Assembly (NCBI RefSeq): GCF_029626145.1 | Contig: NZ_JARUBJ010000002.1 | Location: forward strand, 6,892,501 to 6,956,500 | Source: Micromonospora sp. WMMD961 | GTDB lineage: Bacteria; Actinomycetota; Actinomycetes; Mycobacteriales; Micromonosporaceae | Reading direction: 5' to 3' | DNA length: 64,000 nt | Made by a program: the position numbers and the translations under genes | Shown: positions 17,825-27,381 of the stretch, piece after piece | Position numbering within the stretch: position 1 is the first letter of the stretch | Layout: the number at the start of each line of letters is the position of its first letter | Notes under the pieces: generated by a model | Databases searched by the model: none | What the model saw: the letters and a program-made list of their open reading frames with translations, nothing else | Told to the model about the DNA's origin: nothing

Positions 17825-18604
17825 GTGACGCGCTCGATCAGGGGATCCCGGCGGGCGGCCCTGTTGCTGTCCGGGATTGCGGCGGCCAGCCTGCTGGCCT
17901 CGGGATGCGGCACCGGTCAGATCGCCGAGACGGCGTTGAAGGAGCCGTCGGTCCAGGGCGTCAACCTCACCACCGACAACGGTTCCTTCTCGGTCCGTGG
18001 CCTGCAGGTGGACTACCCGGGCACCGAGGGTTACCAGGCCGGCCAGGACGCGGGGCTGAGCGCGGTGATCTACAACGACTCCAAGGAGACGGTGACGGTC
18101 ACCATCACCAGCGAGAGCGCCCGTGAGGTGGTGATCAGCGGCGGCTCGGCGAGCCCGTCGCCGTCGGCCTCCGAGTCCGCCTCGATGAGCCCGTCGCCGT
18201 CCGGTTCGGCCAGCCCGTCGGGCTCGACGTCCGGCTCGCCGAGCCCGACGGTGACGCCGTCCGAGACCGGGTCGTCCTCGGCCACCCCGTCCGCCCCGGA
18301 GTCGGCGCGGGCGTCGGGTTCGGCCAGCCCGTCCGCGCCGGGTCAGCCGGCCCGGATCGAGTTGGCACCGCTGAGCTACGTCCAGTTCAACTCCGAGGCC
18401 ACCACGCAGCTCCGGCTGATCGGCCTGACCGAGGCACTGCGCTCCGGCCAGAACGTCGTCGTGACCTTCGACTTCGGCAACGGCAACACGGTCACCGGCC
18501 AGGCGCCGATCGCGGTGCCGCTCACCCCGGCCGCACCCCCCTCGCCGATCATCGAGCGTGAGGGTGGTTACGAGGGCAACGAGGGCGGCACGACCCACGA
18601 GTGA
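17825..18604 (+). CDS. Secreted lipoprotein with Ser/Pro linker
   Basis: A 259-residue lipoprotein. The GTG at 17825 follows GAGGAGGACC; the signal peptide (TRSIRGSRRAALLLSGIAAA) ends in the lipobox LLASGC. A first beta-rich domain (VQGVNLTTDNGSFSVRGLQV, then LSAVIYNDSKETVTVTITS) leads into a Ser/Pro/Thr linker of about 60 residues (residues 110-170) and a second beta segment (RIELAPLSYVQFNSEATTQL) that ends with a Gly/Glu tail. The split beta-sandwich recalls copper-chaperone-like or CARDB-type folds, but key metal ligands are not evident. A strong terminator follows 20 bp after the stop. Confidence 0.78.
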   Translation: MTRSIRGSRRAALLLSGIAAASLLASGCGTGQIAETALKEPSVQGVNLTTDNGSFSVRGLQVDYPGTEGYQAGQDAGLSAVIYNDSKETVTVTITSESAREVVISGGSASPSPSASESASMSPSPSGSASPSGSTSGSPSPTVTPSETGSSSATPSAPESARASGSASPSAPGQPARIELAPLSYVQFNSEATTQLRLIGLTEALRSGQNVVVTFDFGNGNTVTGQAPIAVPLTPAAPPSPIIEREGGYEGNEGGTTHE

Positions 18605-18623
18605 CCCGACCGTCACATCGACG

Positions 18624-18662
18624 AACACCCCGGCGTGGTGACCACCACGCCGGGGTGTTTTC
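18624..18662 (+). terminator. Rho-independent-type terminator after the lipoprotein gene
   Basis: Perfect 16-bp arms (18624-18639 and 18644-18659) with a GACC tetraloop, followed by a short T run. The stem is very GC-rich (left arm AACACCCCGGCGTGGT). It separates the lipoprotein gene from radA, which starts 28 bp further on. Confidence 0.9.
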
Positions 18663-18689
18663 GTCGTACGCGAGGGCTAGCGTCCTGAT

Positions 18690-20147
18690 GTGACCACCTC
18701 CCGATCAACCCCTCCGCGTGGCGGCACGGCCGGCGCCGCCCGTGGCCGGTCCAGCGCCCGCGAGCCACGTCCGGCCTACGAGTGCGACGCCTGCGGGCAC
18801 CAGCCGCCCAAGTGGGTGGGGCGTTGTCCGGAGTGCGGCGAGTGGGGTTCGGTGGTCGAGAGCACGGTCACCGGCCCGACCGTCTCCGGCCGGGTGGTCA
18901 GTTCCCGGATGCCGTCCGAGCCGGCCCGCCCGATCGCCACCATCAGCGCCGCACCTGCCCGGGCCCGCCCCACCGGGTTGAGCGAGCTCGACCGGGTGCT
19001 CGGCGGTGGCCTGGTCCCCGGTGCCGTGGTGCTGCTCGCAGGCGAGCCCGGCGTGGGCAAGTCGACACTGCTGCTGGACGTGGCCCAGCAGTGGGCGGTC
19101 GGCGCCGGCAGCCCCTCGCTGGTGGTCAGCGGAGAAGAGTCGGTCAGCCAGGTGCGCCTGCGCGCCGAGCGGATGGGCACTCTGCACGACCAGCTCTATC
19201 TCGCCGCGGAGAGTGACCTGGCCTCGGTGCTCGGTCACCTCGACGCGGTCAAGCCGGGCCTGCTGGTGCTCGACTCGGTGCAGACCATCTCGACGACCGG
19301 CACCGAGGGGGTGCCCGGCGGGGTGACCCAGGTGCGCGCGGTCACCGCCGCGCTGGTCTCGGTCGCCAAGGAGCGGGGCATCGCCACCGTGCTGGTCGGG
19401 CACGTCACCAAGGACGGCCAGGTGGCCGGGCCTCGGGTGCTGGAGCACCTGGTCGACGTGGTGCTGCACTTCGAGGGCGACAAGCACTCGTCGCTGCGCC
19501 TGGTGCGCGGCGTGAAGAACCGGTTCGGGGCGGCCGACGAGGTCGGCTGCTTCGAGATGCACGAGGGCGGCATCAGCAGTCTGGCCGACCCGTCCGGGCT
19601 GTTCCTGACCCGCTACGCGGAGCCGGTTCCGGGCACCTGCGTGACAGTGGCGATGGAGGGGCGGCGAGCTTTGGTCACCGAGGTGCAGGCCCTGATCGGC
19701 GCGACGGTGGCCGGGTCACCCCGACGCACCGTCTCCGGCCTCGACTCGGCACGGCTGGCGATGGTGCTCGCGGTGCTGCAACGGCGCACCGAGCGGCTGA
19801 CGCTGCACGACCGGGAGGTCTTCGCCGCCACCGTGGGCGGCATCCGGGTGGTGGAGCCGGCCGCCGACCTGGCGGTCGCGTTGGCGGTCGCCTCCGGAGG
19901 GCTCAACCTGGCCATCGCTCCGCACCTGGTGGCGATCGGTGAGGTGGGGCTGACCGGTGAGGTGCGCCGGGTCGGGGCGGTGCCACGTCGGCTGGCCGAG
20001 GCGGCCCGGCTGGGGTTCAAGGTGGCCCTGGTGCCGCCCGGTTGCGGCCCGACCAGCACCGGCGCCGGCCCCGAGCAGATGCGGGTGACCGAGGTCACGG
20101 ACGTCCGCTCGGCGCTGCATCATGCGGCCCGCGCGTCCGCCGAGTGA
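18690..20147 (+). CDS. radA: DNA repair protein RadA
   Basis: A 485-residue RadA (Sms). The order is an N-terminal four-Cys zinc finger (YECDACGHQPPKWVGRCPEC), a RecA-like ATPase with Walker A GEPGVGKSTLLLD near residue 117, the RadA-specific KNRFGAADEVG motif, and a C-terminal Lon-like domain (LAIAPHLVAIGEVGLTGEVR). RadA helps process recombination intermediates by promoting branch migration. The start is GTG at 18690; the first 30 residues are a basic extension. It is followed by disA, the usual pairing, in which RadA can influence DisA activity in some bacteria. Confidence 0.96.
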   Translation: MTTSRSTPPRGGTAGAARGRSSAREPRPAYECDACGHQPPKWVGRCPECGEWGSVVESTVTGPTVSGRVVSSRMPSEPARPIATISAAPARARPTGLSELDRVLGGGLVPGAVVLLAGEPGVGKSTLLLDVAQQWAVGAGSPSLVVSGEESVSQVRLRAERMGTLHDQLYLAAESDLASVLGHLDAVKPGLLVLDSVQTISTTGTEGVPGGVTQVRAVTAALVSVAKERGIATVLVGHVTKDGQVAGPRVLEHLVDVVLHFEGDKHSSLRLVRGVKNRFGAADEVGCFEMHEGGISSLADPSGLFLTRYAEPVPGTCVTVAMEGRRALVTEVQALIGATVAGSPRRTVSGLDSARLAMVLAVLQRRTERLTLHDREVFAATVGGIRVVEPAADLAVALAVASGGLNLAIAPHLVAIGEVGLTGEVRRVGAVPRRLAEAARLGFKVALVPPGCGPTSTGAGPEQMRVTEVTDVRSALHHAARASAE

Positions 20148-20273
20148 CCCACCGTGCCGACGAGGGTGGCGATACCGGACAGCGCGTCGCAAGGGGGAAA
20201 CTGGGTGGAAGGGCCGCATCGTGACACATCACAGTAACCACGACAGCACCCACCGCACGGCAGTCCGTAGACT

Positions 20274-21464
20274 GTGCCCGTGCCGATCGACCGCGATACC
20301 ACCAAGCCAGCCGGCGCGCCGCCTCAGGCCCGCACCGGCGCCGTGGGCTCGCCCGCCCGCCCGATCAGCGTGAGCGTGACCGCAGGCGCCGCCGGGAGTG
20401 CCGGGGACCCGTTGCGGGCCAACCTCGCCCTGATGGCTCCGGGCACGGCGTTGCGCGACGGCCTGGAGCGCATCCTGCGCGGTCGCACCGGTGCGCTGAT
20501 CGTGCTCGGCTACGACAAGGTCGTCGAGGGTCTGTGCACCGGCGGCTTCCCACTGGACGTGGAGTTCTCCGCGACCCGGGTCCGCGAGCTGTGCAAGATG
20601 GACGGCGCTGTCGTGCTCTCCAGCGACGGCACCCGGATCGTCCGGGCAGCCGTGCACCTGATGCCCGACCCGTCCATCCCGACGGAGGAGTCCGGCACCC
20701 GGCACCGCACCGCTGAGCGGGTGGCCCGGCAGACTGGCTACCCGGTCATCTCGGTCAGCCAGTCCATGCGGATCATCAGCCTCTACGTCAACGGGCAGCG
20801 GCACGTGCTGGACGACTCGGCGGCCATCCTCTCCCGGGCCAACCAGGCCCTCGCCACCCTGGAGCGCTACAAGCTCCGGCTGGACGAGGTCTCCGGCACG
20901 CTCTCCGCACTGGAGATCGAGGATCTGGTCACCGTCCGGGACGCGGTGGCCGTGGTGCAGCGACTGGAGATGGTTCGCCGGATCGCCGACGAGATCGCCG
21001 GTTACGTGGTGGAGCTGGGCACCGACGGCCGTCTGCTCGCCCTTCAGCTCGACGAGCTGATGGCCGGCGTGGACGCCGACCGGACGCTGGTCATCCGGGA
21101 CTACCTCCCGGTCGGCCGCAAGTCGCGCACCCTGGACGAGGCACTTGTCGAGCTGGACCTGCTCGGCGCGACCGAGTTGATCGACCTGGTGTCGGTGGCC
21201 AAGGCGATCGGCTACCCGGCCGCGTCCGACGCTCTGGACGCCGCAGTCAGCCCACGGGGCTTCCGACTGCTGGCCAAGGTGCCCCGGCTGCCGGTGGCGG
21301 TGGTCGACCGTCTGGTGGTGCACTTTGGCAGCCTCCAGCGGCTGCTGGGCGCGACCGTGGAGGATCTGCAGGCCGTCGAGGGGGTCGGCGACGCCCGGGC
21401 CCGAGGCGTCCGTGAGGGGTTGTCCCGGCTCGCCGAGGCGTCCATCCTGGAACGCTACGTCTGA
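20274..21464 (+). CDS. disA: DNA-integrity scanning diadenylate cyclase DisA
   Basis: A 396-residue c-di-AMP synthase. The diadenylate cyclase domain holds the DGA motif ([13 protein letters not shown]) and the RHR motif ([16 protein letters not shown]). A helical spine follows, and a C-terminal helix-hairpin-helix DNA-binding part includes [19 protein letters not shown]. The first 40 residues are an Ala/Pro/Gly-rich extension; the GTG at 20274 is the likely start, with GTG 20280 as an alternative. DisA monitors DNA structure and makes the second messenger c-di-AMP. It lies 126 bp downstream of radA with no obvious terminator between. Confidence 0.95.
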   Translation: MPVPIDRDTTKPAGAPPQARTGAVGSPARPISVSVTAGAAGSAGDPLRANLALMAPGTALRDGLERILRGRTGALIVLGYDKVVEGLCTGGFPLDVEFSATRVRELCKMDGAVVLSSDGTRIVRAAVHLMPDPSIPTEESGTRHRTAERVARQTGYPVISVSQSMRIISLYVNGQRHVLDDSAAILSRANQALATLERYKLRLDEVSGTLSALEIEDLVTVRDAVAVVQRLEMVRRIADEIAGYVVELGTDGRLLALQLDELMAGVDADRTLVIRDYLPVGRKSRTLDEALVELDLLGATELIDLVSVAKAIGYPAASDALDAAVSPRGFRLLAKVPRLPVAVVDRLVVHFGSLQRLLGATVEDLQAVEGVGDARARGVREGLSRLAEASILERYV

Positions 21465-21493
21465 CCCGGTTCGGTGCTACGCCTGGAGCCGGG

Positions 21494-22213
21494 TCAGCCG
21501 GTGATGGTGAGCTTCGTCGGTGCGCTGAGCTTCGTGCCGACCCGGGCGAACACCTGGTACGACCCGGTGGGCGGGAACGGCCCGGCGGCCAGCCCGCTGC
21601 CGTCGCATCGGCTGGTGTCCCGCCCGTTCCAGACCACCTGGTAGGAACGCTCGAAGTTTGGCGTGAAGGACTGCGGGTCCGAGCCCTGGGCCTTGCCGCA
21701 GGTGTCCGAGGACCAGATCTTCTCCGCACCGGATTTGACGAAGATCTCCTGGGCCTCGGCACCGACGTTCCGGCTGCACGTCCGGTCCGACGTGTTCTTG
21801 ATCTTGAGCTGCAGGTCGACCAGCGCCCCTCGCTGGACGGCTGTCGGGCTGGCCACCGAGACGACACTGATCTCGTCGTTGGTGCAGGTGCCGTCGTCTT
21901 CCGAGCCAGCTGCCGCGCCCAGCGGAGGGTCGTTGCTGGTGACCGCCGGGCTCGGGTTCGTCGCGCCTGAGTCGGCAGACGCGGACGGCGACGGACCCCC
22001 GGTCTGCGGTGTCAGCACCGGCCCGCCGGGATCAGACGTCGCAGCGGACGTCGCCGACGGGGAACCTCCCGCCGCCGGATCCCGACCGCCGGAACGACCC
22101 GAGTGGGTGCACGAATAAAGCAGGACAATCAGGAAGAGAAGCCCGGCTCCGAGTACGACGACGCGACGCCGCCAGTACACAGCGGGTGGCAGGGGGCCGA
22201 CCGTCAGACGCAT
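21494..22213 (-). CDS. Membrane-anchored Ser/Pro-rich hypothetical protein
   Basis: A 239-residue protein. A short cytoplasmic N-terminus (MRLTVGPLPPAVYWRRRVVV) precedes one membrane span ending LLYSC, which could be a lipobox-like Cys. A Ser/Pro/Gly linker follows (to about residue 105), then a beta-sandwich-like domain with conserved-looking Cys residues (DGTCTNDEISVVSV, DRTCSRNVGAEAQ, WSSDTCGKAQGS, TSRCDGSGL). The extracellular domain resembles actinobacterial domains with paired Cys (DUF4232-like), though I cannot assign it firmly. The start follows a GGGGGG-type site. It converges with disA, 29 bp apart. Confidence 0.65.
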   Translation of the reverse strand: MRLTVGPLPPAVYWRRRVVVLGAGLLFLIVLLYSCTHSGRSGGRDPAAGGSPSATSAATSDPGGPVLTPQTGGPSPSASADSGATNPSPAVTSNDPPLGAAAGSEDDGTCTNDEISVVSVASPTAVQRGALVDLQLKIKNTSDRTCSRNVGAEAQEIFVKSGAEKIWSSDTCGKAQGSDPQSFTPNFERSYQVVWNGRDTSRCDGSGLAAGPFPPTGSYQVFARVGTKLSAPTKLTITG

Positions 22214-22331
22214 GATGCCCCCCACCGTAGTCGCGCCCCGCCCGCCAGCACGGTGCGACGCGCCGGAGCCACCTTCGGGCGCACGTTCCACCCTCCACTC
22301 AGGACAGTGAAGCGGGTCGCCCGGCAGCCGA

Positions 22332-22904
22332 TCAGAGGTAGACCTTTCGCTGGTAGACGGCGTGCGCACCGGCCACCCGATCCAGGAAGAGCAGGCCCGC
22401 ACAGTGGTCGATCTCGTGCTGCAACGCCCGCGCCTCGAACCCGTCGGTCACCAGCCGGACCAGATCGCCCGTGCCCGGTAGGTCGCCCTCCACCACCAGC
22501 CGGCTGGCCCGCTTCACGTCCCCGGTCAGATCCGGCACCGACATGCACCCCTCCCGGCCCGGCTTCCACCGCGTCGCCTCGACCACGCGGGCGTTGCAGA
22601 GCACGAACGTGCCATGCACCGTGACCGCCTTCGGGTGACCGGTCACGTCGACGGCGAACACGCGAGCGCCCACCCCGATCTGCGGCGCGGCCAGCCCGAC
22701 GCAGCCCGGCGACACCCGCATCGTCGCTACCAGGTCGGCCGCGAGCTGGACCGTCTCCTTCGCGGTCGGGTCGACCACCTCGGCAGCCCGGCTCAACACC
22801 GGATGTGGGGCCGACACCACCGGCCGCACCTCACCCGGCACGGCCAGCGACTCCGGTGTCCAATCGCCCAGACCGGCATCCGGCCCGTTCTCCTCGCCGC
22901 TCAC
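22332..22904 (-). CDS. def: Peptide deformylase
   Basis: A 190-residue metallohydrolase that removes the formyl group from nascent proteins. The three family motifs are present: GCVGLAAPQIGVG (motif 1), REGCMSVPDL (motif 2, with the Cys ligand) and QHEIDHCAGLLFLDR (motif 3, HExxH ligands). The GTG at 22904 overlaps the stop of the upstream ACT-domain gene as GTGA. Motif 1 has Cys-Val before GLAAPQ, where many enzymes have Gly-Val or Gly-Ile, a mild variation. Probably a functional housekeeping copy. Confidence 0.94.
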   Translation of the reverse strand: MSGEENGPDAGLGDWTPESLAVPGEVRPVVSAPHPVLSRAAEVVDPTAKETVQLAADLVATMRVSPGCVGLAAPQIGVGARVFAVDVTGHPKAVTVHGTFVLCNARVVEATRWKPGREGCMSVPDLTGDVKRASRLVVEGDLPGTGDLVRLVTDGFEARALQHEIDHCAGLLFLDRVAGAHAVYQRKVYL

Positions 22905-23413
22905 AACAGATCCGGGTCCGCCGGCCGGAGCGTGACCTCCACGCCCAACTCGCCAGCCGTCCGGGTCAGCCGGTCGACAAGCGCGTCCGCCACACCGGCC
23001 GGCAACTCGACCTCGGCCAGCACCACGTAGAGCGAACCAGCCAAGCGCGTACTCAGGTCGGTGACGTTCCCTCCGGCGTCGACCAGCACCCGCGTCATCG
23101 CCGCGACAATGCCCATCCGGTCCGAACCGTGCACCGCCATCACGTACGGCTCACCCACCGGAGGCACGTCGCCGTCCGGCGTGACCGCGCGTACCGTCGC
23201 CAGCAGTTGACCCCCGGCGGCCAGCGGCGCCAACGCGGCCTCCACCTCGGCGGCGGCCGGCCCGGTGCAGATGAGGGTCATCGCGAAATGCCCCCGCAGC
23301 CGCGTCATCGTGCTGTCGGTGAGGTTGGCGCCCAGTCCGGCCAGCACCTCGGCGACGTCGGCCACGATGCCCGGCCGGTCCCGACCGATGACGGTGATCG
23401 CGAGCTCGTTCAT
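22901..23413 (-). CDS. Tandem ACT-domain regulatory protein (GcvR-like)
   Basis: A 170-residue protein made of two ACT domains. The first begins ELAITVIGRDRPGIVADVAE and the second VMAVHGSDRMGIVAAMTRVL; both have the typical ligand-loop D-R-x-G-I. Stand-alone double-ACT proteins bind amino acids, and some (GcvR type) regulate the glycine cleavage system. The start at 23413 gives a domain right at the N-terminus. It is coupled to def by a short overlap and divergent from mutY across about 95 bp. The ligand is not known. Confidence 0.85.
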   Translation of the reverse strand: MNELAITVIGRDRPGIVADVAEVLAGLGANLTDSTMTRLRGHFAMTLICTGPAAAEVEAALAPLAAGGQLLATVRAVTPDGDVPPVGEPYVMAVHGSDRMGIVAAMTRVLVDAGGNVTDLSTRLAGSLYVVLAEVELPAGVADALVDRLTRTAGELGVEVTLRPADPDLL

Positions 23414-23509
23414 CCGCGCATTCTCTCCGATCGGACCAGCCCCGCCACGGCACCCCGCCCGAGCCGCCCATCCAGCGGGATCGCAGCGCGTGACATCATC
23501 GACGACGCC

Positions 23510-24421
23510 ATGACTCAACCCGATTTCGCCACAGTGGTCAGCCGGTGGTTCCAGCAGCACGCCCGTCAGCTGCCATGGCGTGAGCCCGGGGTCACCCCGT
23601 GGGCCATCCTGGTCAGCGAGGTCATGCTCCAGCAGACGCCCGTCGTCCGAGTCGTACCGGCCTGGCAGGCGTGGCTGGCCCGGTGGCCGGACCCGGCGGC
23701 GCTGGCGGCCGACACCCAGGCCGAGGCGATCCGGATGTGGGGACGCCTCGGCTACCCCCGTCGGGCGGTCCGGCTGCGGGACTGCGCCGTCGCGATCGTG
23801 GACCGGCACGGCGGCGAGGTGCCGGACCGGTTGGAGCAACTGCTCGCACTGCCCGGCGTCGGCACCTACACGGCGCGGGCGGTCGCCGCCTTCGCCTACG
23901 GGCAGCGGCACCCGGTGGTCGACACCAACGTGCGCCGCGTGGTCTGCCGGGCGGTGGCCGGCGAGCCGGACGCCGGACCGGTCACCCGGCCCGCCGACCT
24001 GGTCGCCACCGAAGAACTACTGCCGGCCGAACCGGCCGCGGCGGCACTGGCCAGCGCCGCGTTCATGGAGTTGGGCGCGGTGATCTGCACAGCGCGGTCA
24101 CCGCGCTGCCCGGCCTGCCCGGTCGAGTCGATCTGCGCGTGGCGGGCCGCCGGCCAGGAGGCGCCGGCCGGGCCAACCCGCCGAACCCAGCGGTACGCGG
24201 GCACCGACCGACAGGTACGCGGCCTGCTGCTCGGGGTGCTACGGGAGTCCACCGGGCCGGTCCCACACCAACGGCTGGACCAGGTCTGGATCGATGACGT
24301 TCAGCGCGCCCGCGCCCTGGCCGGTCTGGTCCAGGACGGACTTGTCGAAGCAGCCGGCACCGACAGCTTCCGCCTCGTCGGCGACGGCCCGTCCCACCCC
24401 ACCGCCGACCTCGCCACCTGA
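23510..24421 (+). CDS. mutY: A/G-specific adenine glycosylase MutY (short form)
   Basis: A 303-residue base-excision enzyme that removes adenine mispaired with 8-oxoguanine. The catalytic Glu lies in SEVMLQQTPVVRVVPAW, the helix-hairpin-helix is LALPGVGTYTARAVAAFA, the catalytic Asp is in HPVVDTNVRRVV, and the 4Fe-4S ligands are in CTARSPRCPACPVESIC (C-x6-C-x2-C-x5-C). The protein ends about 75 residues after the cluster and so has only a short version of the C-terminal recognition domain found in Escherichia coli MutY, as is common in actinobacteria. ATG 23510 was chosen because upstream sequence in frame is antisense to the ACT gene. Confidence 0.93.
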   Translation: MTQPDFATVVSRWFQQHARQLPWREPGVTPWAILVSEVMLQQTPVVRVVPAWQAWLARWPDPAALAADTQAEAIRMWGRLGYPRRAVRLRDCAVAIVDRHGGEVPDRLEQLLALPGVGTYTARAVAAFAYGQRHPVVDTNVRRVVCRAVAGEPDAGPVTRPADLVATEELLPAEPAAAALASAAFMELGAVICTARSPRCPACPVESICAWRAAGQEAPAGPTRRTQRYAGTDRQVRGLLLGVLRESTGPVPHQRLDQVWIDDVQRARALAGLVQDGLVEAAGTDSFRLVGDGPSHPTADLAT

Positions 24422-24778
24422 CCGGCCCGCCCCGCACAGCCACCGCCCCGCCCGCACCCCGCCCCGCCCGCGCCCCGCCCCGCCCGCGCCCCGCCCCGCC
24501 GGCGCCTCGACCCGGCAGCGCCTCGACCCGGCCCGGCCCGCCCGCCGCACGCCGCCCGCCGCAGATTGCGGCTCGGATGGCCGGCCCAAGGTCGTGCTCG
24601 ATCCTGGATGTAGTGGTCTCGCGCACCGTTGGAGGCCACTACATCCAGGATGTTGTGCGATCGTGCGGAGAAAGCCCGGGCGATACGGCGCGAGCGCAAG
24701 TGCGGCCGGCGCGGGGCAGGCGCGCTGGAACGCGGGGCGGGCCGGGCAAGGTGGGCGTGACCTGTGGGGGGGGGTAGC
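24422..24778. repeat. Low-complexity intergenic region with 16-bp tandem repeats and a 20-bp-stem hairpin
   Basis: The mutY-clpC gap has no convincing gene. At 24444-24507 there are four 16-bp units (third and fourth units partly degenerate; consensus CGCCCCGCCCGCGCCC), followed by two 16-bp units GCGCCTCGACCCGGCM at 24502-24533. At 24601-24651 there is a perfect 16-bp inverted repeat (ATCCTGGATGTAGTGG and complement), which as RNA extends to about 20 pairs with one G-U and an 11-nt loop. The hairpin is less GC-rich than its surroundings. Its role is unknown; a terminator for mutY is possible. Confidence 0.6.
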
Positions 24779-24826
24779 GCAAAGGCGGGGCCCCGGTGGC
24801 TCATGCCACCGGGGCCCCGCCTTTGC
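24779..24826 (-). terminator. Terminator hairpin downstream of clpC
   Basis: Perfect 22-bp arms at 24779-24800 and 24805-24826 with a TCAT loop, starting 12 bp past the clpC stop on the minus strand. The core is GGCGGGGCCCCGGTGGC. There is no T tract, as is common for high-GC actinomycetes. Confidence 0.88.
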
Positions 24827-24837
24827 TGCTGGTCGTG

Positions 24838-27381
24838 CTACTCGTCGGCGCCCGCTGCTGCGGTCCCGGCGGCGGTGCCACCGAGGTCGGCCGGCACGGC
24901 GTCCGGAACCTCGACCGGCTTCTCCGCGCCCCGGAAGACGAGCTTGGACTTGTCGATGTCGTTCGGGTCGCCCTCGCAGTCCACCACGACGATCTGACCC
25001 GGGGTCAGCTCGTTGAACAGGATCCGCTCGGAGAGGTTGTCCTCGATGTCACGCTGGATCGTGCGACGAAGCGGACGGGCACCGAGCACCGGGTCGAAGC
25101 CCTTCGCCGCCAGGTACTTCTTGGCGTTGTCGGTCAGCTCCAGACCCATGTCCTTGTTGCGCAGCTGGCCCTCGATCCGCTGGATCATGATGTCCACGAT
25201 CGAGAGGATCTCGGTCTGGCGCAGTTGGTGGAAGACGATGGTGTCGTCGATCCGGTTGAGGAACTCAGGCCGGAAGTGCTGCTTGAGCTCGTCGTTGACC
25301 TTCTGCTTCATCCGGTCGTAGTTGGACTCGGAGTCCTCCGAGGCCTGGAAACCGAGCGACACCGCCTTGGCGACGTCACGGGTGCCCAGGTTGGTGGTCA
25401 GGATGATGACCGTGTTCTTGAAGTCCACGATCCGACCCTGACCGTCGGTGAGCCGACCGTCTTCGAGGATCTGCAGGAGCGTGTTGAACACGTCCGGGTG
25501 GGCCTTCTCGATCTCGTCGAAGAGGACCACCGAGAACGGCCGACGCCGCACCTTCTCGGTCAGCTGCCCGCCCTCGTCGTAGCCGACGTAGCCGGGAGGG
25601 GCACCCACCAGCCGGGAGACCGTGTAACGGTCGTGGAACTCGGACATGTCCAGCTGGATGAGGGCGTCCTCGCTGCCGAAGAGGAACTCGGCGAGCGCCT
25701 TGGACAGCTCGGTCTTACCGACACCGGACGGGCCGGCGAAGATGAACGAGCCCGACGGGCGCTTCGGGTCCTTCAGGCCGGCCCGGGTACGCCGGATCGC
25801 CTTCGAGACCGCCTTGACCGCGTCCTCCTGGCCGATGACGCGCTTGTGCAGCTCGTCCTCCATGCGCAGCAGGCGCGAGGTCTCCTCCTCGGTCAGCTTG
25901 TAGACCGGGATGCCGGTCCAGTTGCCGAGCACCTCGGCGATCTGCTCGTCGTCGACCTCGCTGACGACGTCCAGGTCACCGGCCTTCCACTCCTTCTCCC
26001 GCTGCGCCTTCTGACCGAGGAGCTGCTTCTCCTTGTCACGCAGCTGGGCGGCGCGCTCGAAGTCCTGAGCGTCGATCGCGGACTCCTTGTCGCGACGCAC
26101 CTGGGCGATGCGCTCGTCGAAGTCACGCAGGTCTGGCGGCGCGGTCATCCGACGGATCCGCATCCGGGCACCGGCCTCGTCGATCAGGTCGATCGCCTTG
26201 TCCGGCAGGAAGCGGTCGGAGATGTACCTGTCGGCCAGCGTCGCGGCCGCGACGAGAGCCGCGTCCGTGATGCTCACCCGGTGGTGCGCCTCGTAGCGGT
26301 CGCGCAGGCCCTTGAGGATCTCGATGGTGTGCGCCAGCGACGGCTCACCCACCTGGATCGGCTGGAAGCGGCGCTCGAGAGCGGCGTCCTTCTCCAGGTG
26401 CTTGCGGTATTCGTCGAGGGTGGTGGCACCGATGGTCTGCAGCTCACCACGGGCCAGCATCGGCTTGAGGATGCTCGCGGCGTCGATCGCGCCCTCGGCG
26501 GCACCCGCACCCACCAGGGTGTGGATCTCGTCGATGAACAGGATGATGTCGCCGCGGGTGCGGATCTCCTTGAGCACCTTCTTGAGGCGCTCCTCGAAGT
26601 CACCGCGGTAGCGGGAACCCGCGACCAGCGCGCCCAGGTCGAGCGTGTAGAGCTGCTTGTCCTTCAGAGTCTCGGGCACCTCGCCCTTGATGATCTTCTG
26701 GGACAGCCCCTCCACCACGGCGGTCTTACCGACGCCGGGCTCACCGATCAGGACCGGGTTGTTCTTGGTACGGCGGGAGAGCACCTGCATGACCCGCTCG
26801 ATTTCCTTCTCGCGCCCGATGACCGGGTCGAGCTTGCCCTCGCGGGCGGCCTGGGTCAGGTTGCGGCCGAACTGGTCCAGCACCAGGCTGGTCGACGGCG
26901 CGGCCTCACCCGGCGCGGCACCCGCCGCGGCGGGCTCCTTGCCCTGGTAGCCGGAGAGCAGCTGGATCACCTGCTGGCGGACCCGGTTGAGGTCGGCGCC
27001 GAGCTTCACCAGCACCTGGGCGGCGACGCCCTCGCCCTCACGGATCAGCCCGAGCAGGATGTGCTCGGTGCCGATGTAGTTGTGGCCGAGCTGCAGCGCC
27101 TCGCGCAGCGACAGCTCCAGCACCTTCTTGGCCCGCGGCGTGAACGGGATGTGCCCGCTCGGCGCCTGCTGGCCCTGGCCGATGATCTCCTCGACCTGCT
27201 GGCGGACGCCCTCCAGGGAGATGCCGAGGCTCTCCAGGGCCTTTGCCGCGACGCCTTCACCTTCGTGGATCAGGCCCAGCAGGATGTGTTCCGTACCGAT
27301 GTAGTTGTGGTTGAGCATCCGGGCCTCTTCTTGGGCCAGGACGACAACCCGTCGCGCTCGGTCGGTGAACCGCTCGAACAT
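24838..27381 (-). CDS. clpC: ATP-dependent Clp protease ATPase subunit ClpC
   Basis: An 847-residue AAA+ unfoldase. Two N-terminal Clp-N repeats ([40 protein letters not shown]) are followed by AAA-1 with Walker [14 protein letters not shown], a middle UVR-type segment ([20 protein letters not shown]), and AAA-2 with Walker [14 protein letters not shown] and Walker [13 protein letters not shown] short Ala/Gly-rich tail ends the protein. ClpC feeds substrates to ClpP and in actinobacteria is usually essential. The ribosome site GAGGAG precedes the ATG. A large terminator hairpin lies downstream. Confidence 0.98.
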   Translation of the reverse strand: MFERFTDRARRVVVLAQEEARMLNHNYIGTEHILLGLIHEGEGVAAKALESLGISLEGVRQQVEEIIGQGQQAPSGHIPFTPRAKKVLELSLREALQLGHNYIGTEHILLGLIREGEGVAAQVLVKLGADLNRVRQQVIQLLSGYQGKEPAAAGAAPGEAAPSTSLVLDQFGRNLTQAAREGKLDPVIGREKEIERVMQVLSRRTKNNPVLIGEPGVGKTAVVEGLSQKIIKGEVPETLKDKQLYTLDLGALVAGSRYRGDFEERLKKVLKEIRTRGDIILFIDEIHTLVGAGAAEGAIDAASILKPMLARGELQTIGATTLDEYRKHLEKDAALERRFQPIQVGEPSLAHTIEILKGLRDRYEAHHRVSITDAALVAAATLADRYISDRFLPDKAIDLIDEAGARMRIRRMTAPPDLRDFDERIAQVRRDKESAIDAQDFERAAQLRDKEKQLLGQKAQREKEWKAGDLDVVSEVDDEQIAEVLGNWTGIPVYKLTEEETSRLLRMEDELHKRVIGQEDAVKAVSKAIRRTRAGLKDPKRPSGSFIFAGPSGVGKTELSKALAEFLFGSEDALIQLDMSEFHDRYTVSRLVGAPPGYVGYDEGGQLTEKVRRRPFSVVLFDEIEKAHPDVFNTLLQILEDGRLTDGQGRIVDFKNTVIILTTNLGTRDVAKAVSLGFQASEDSESNYDRMKQKVNDELKQHFRPEFLNRIDDTIVFHQLRQTEILSIVDIMIQRIEGQLRNKDMGLELTDNAKKYLAAKGFDPVLGARPLRRTIQRDIEDNLSERILFNELTPGQIVVVDCEGDPNDIDKSKLVFRGAEKPVEVPDAVPADLGGTAAGTAAAGADE

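Noticed and set aside
20148..20273. c-di-AMP (ydaO-type) riboswitch upstream of disA
   Set aside because: The 126-bp gap lacks recognisable conserved ydaO elements, and such switches normally control wall-hydrolase or osmolyte genes rather than disA.
21463..21495. Inverted repeat GACCCGG/CCGGGTC between disA and the convergent gene
   Set aside because: Only 7-bp arms with a 19-nt loop overlapping a stop codon; too weak to list as a terminator.
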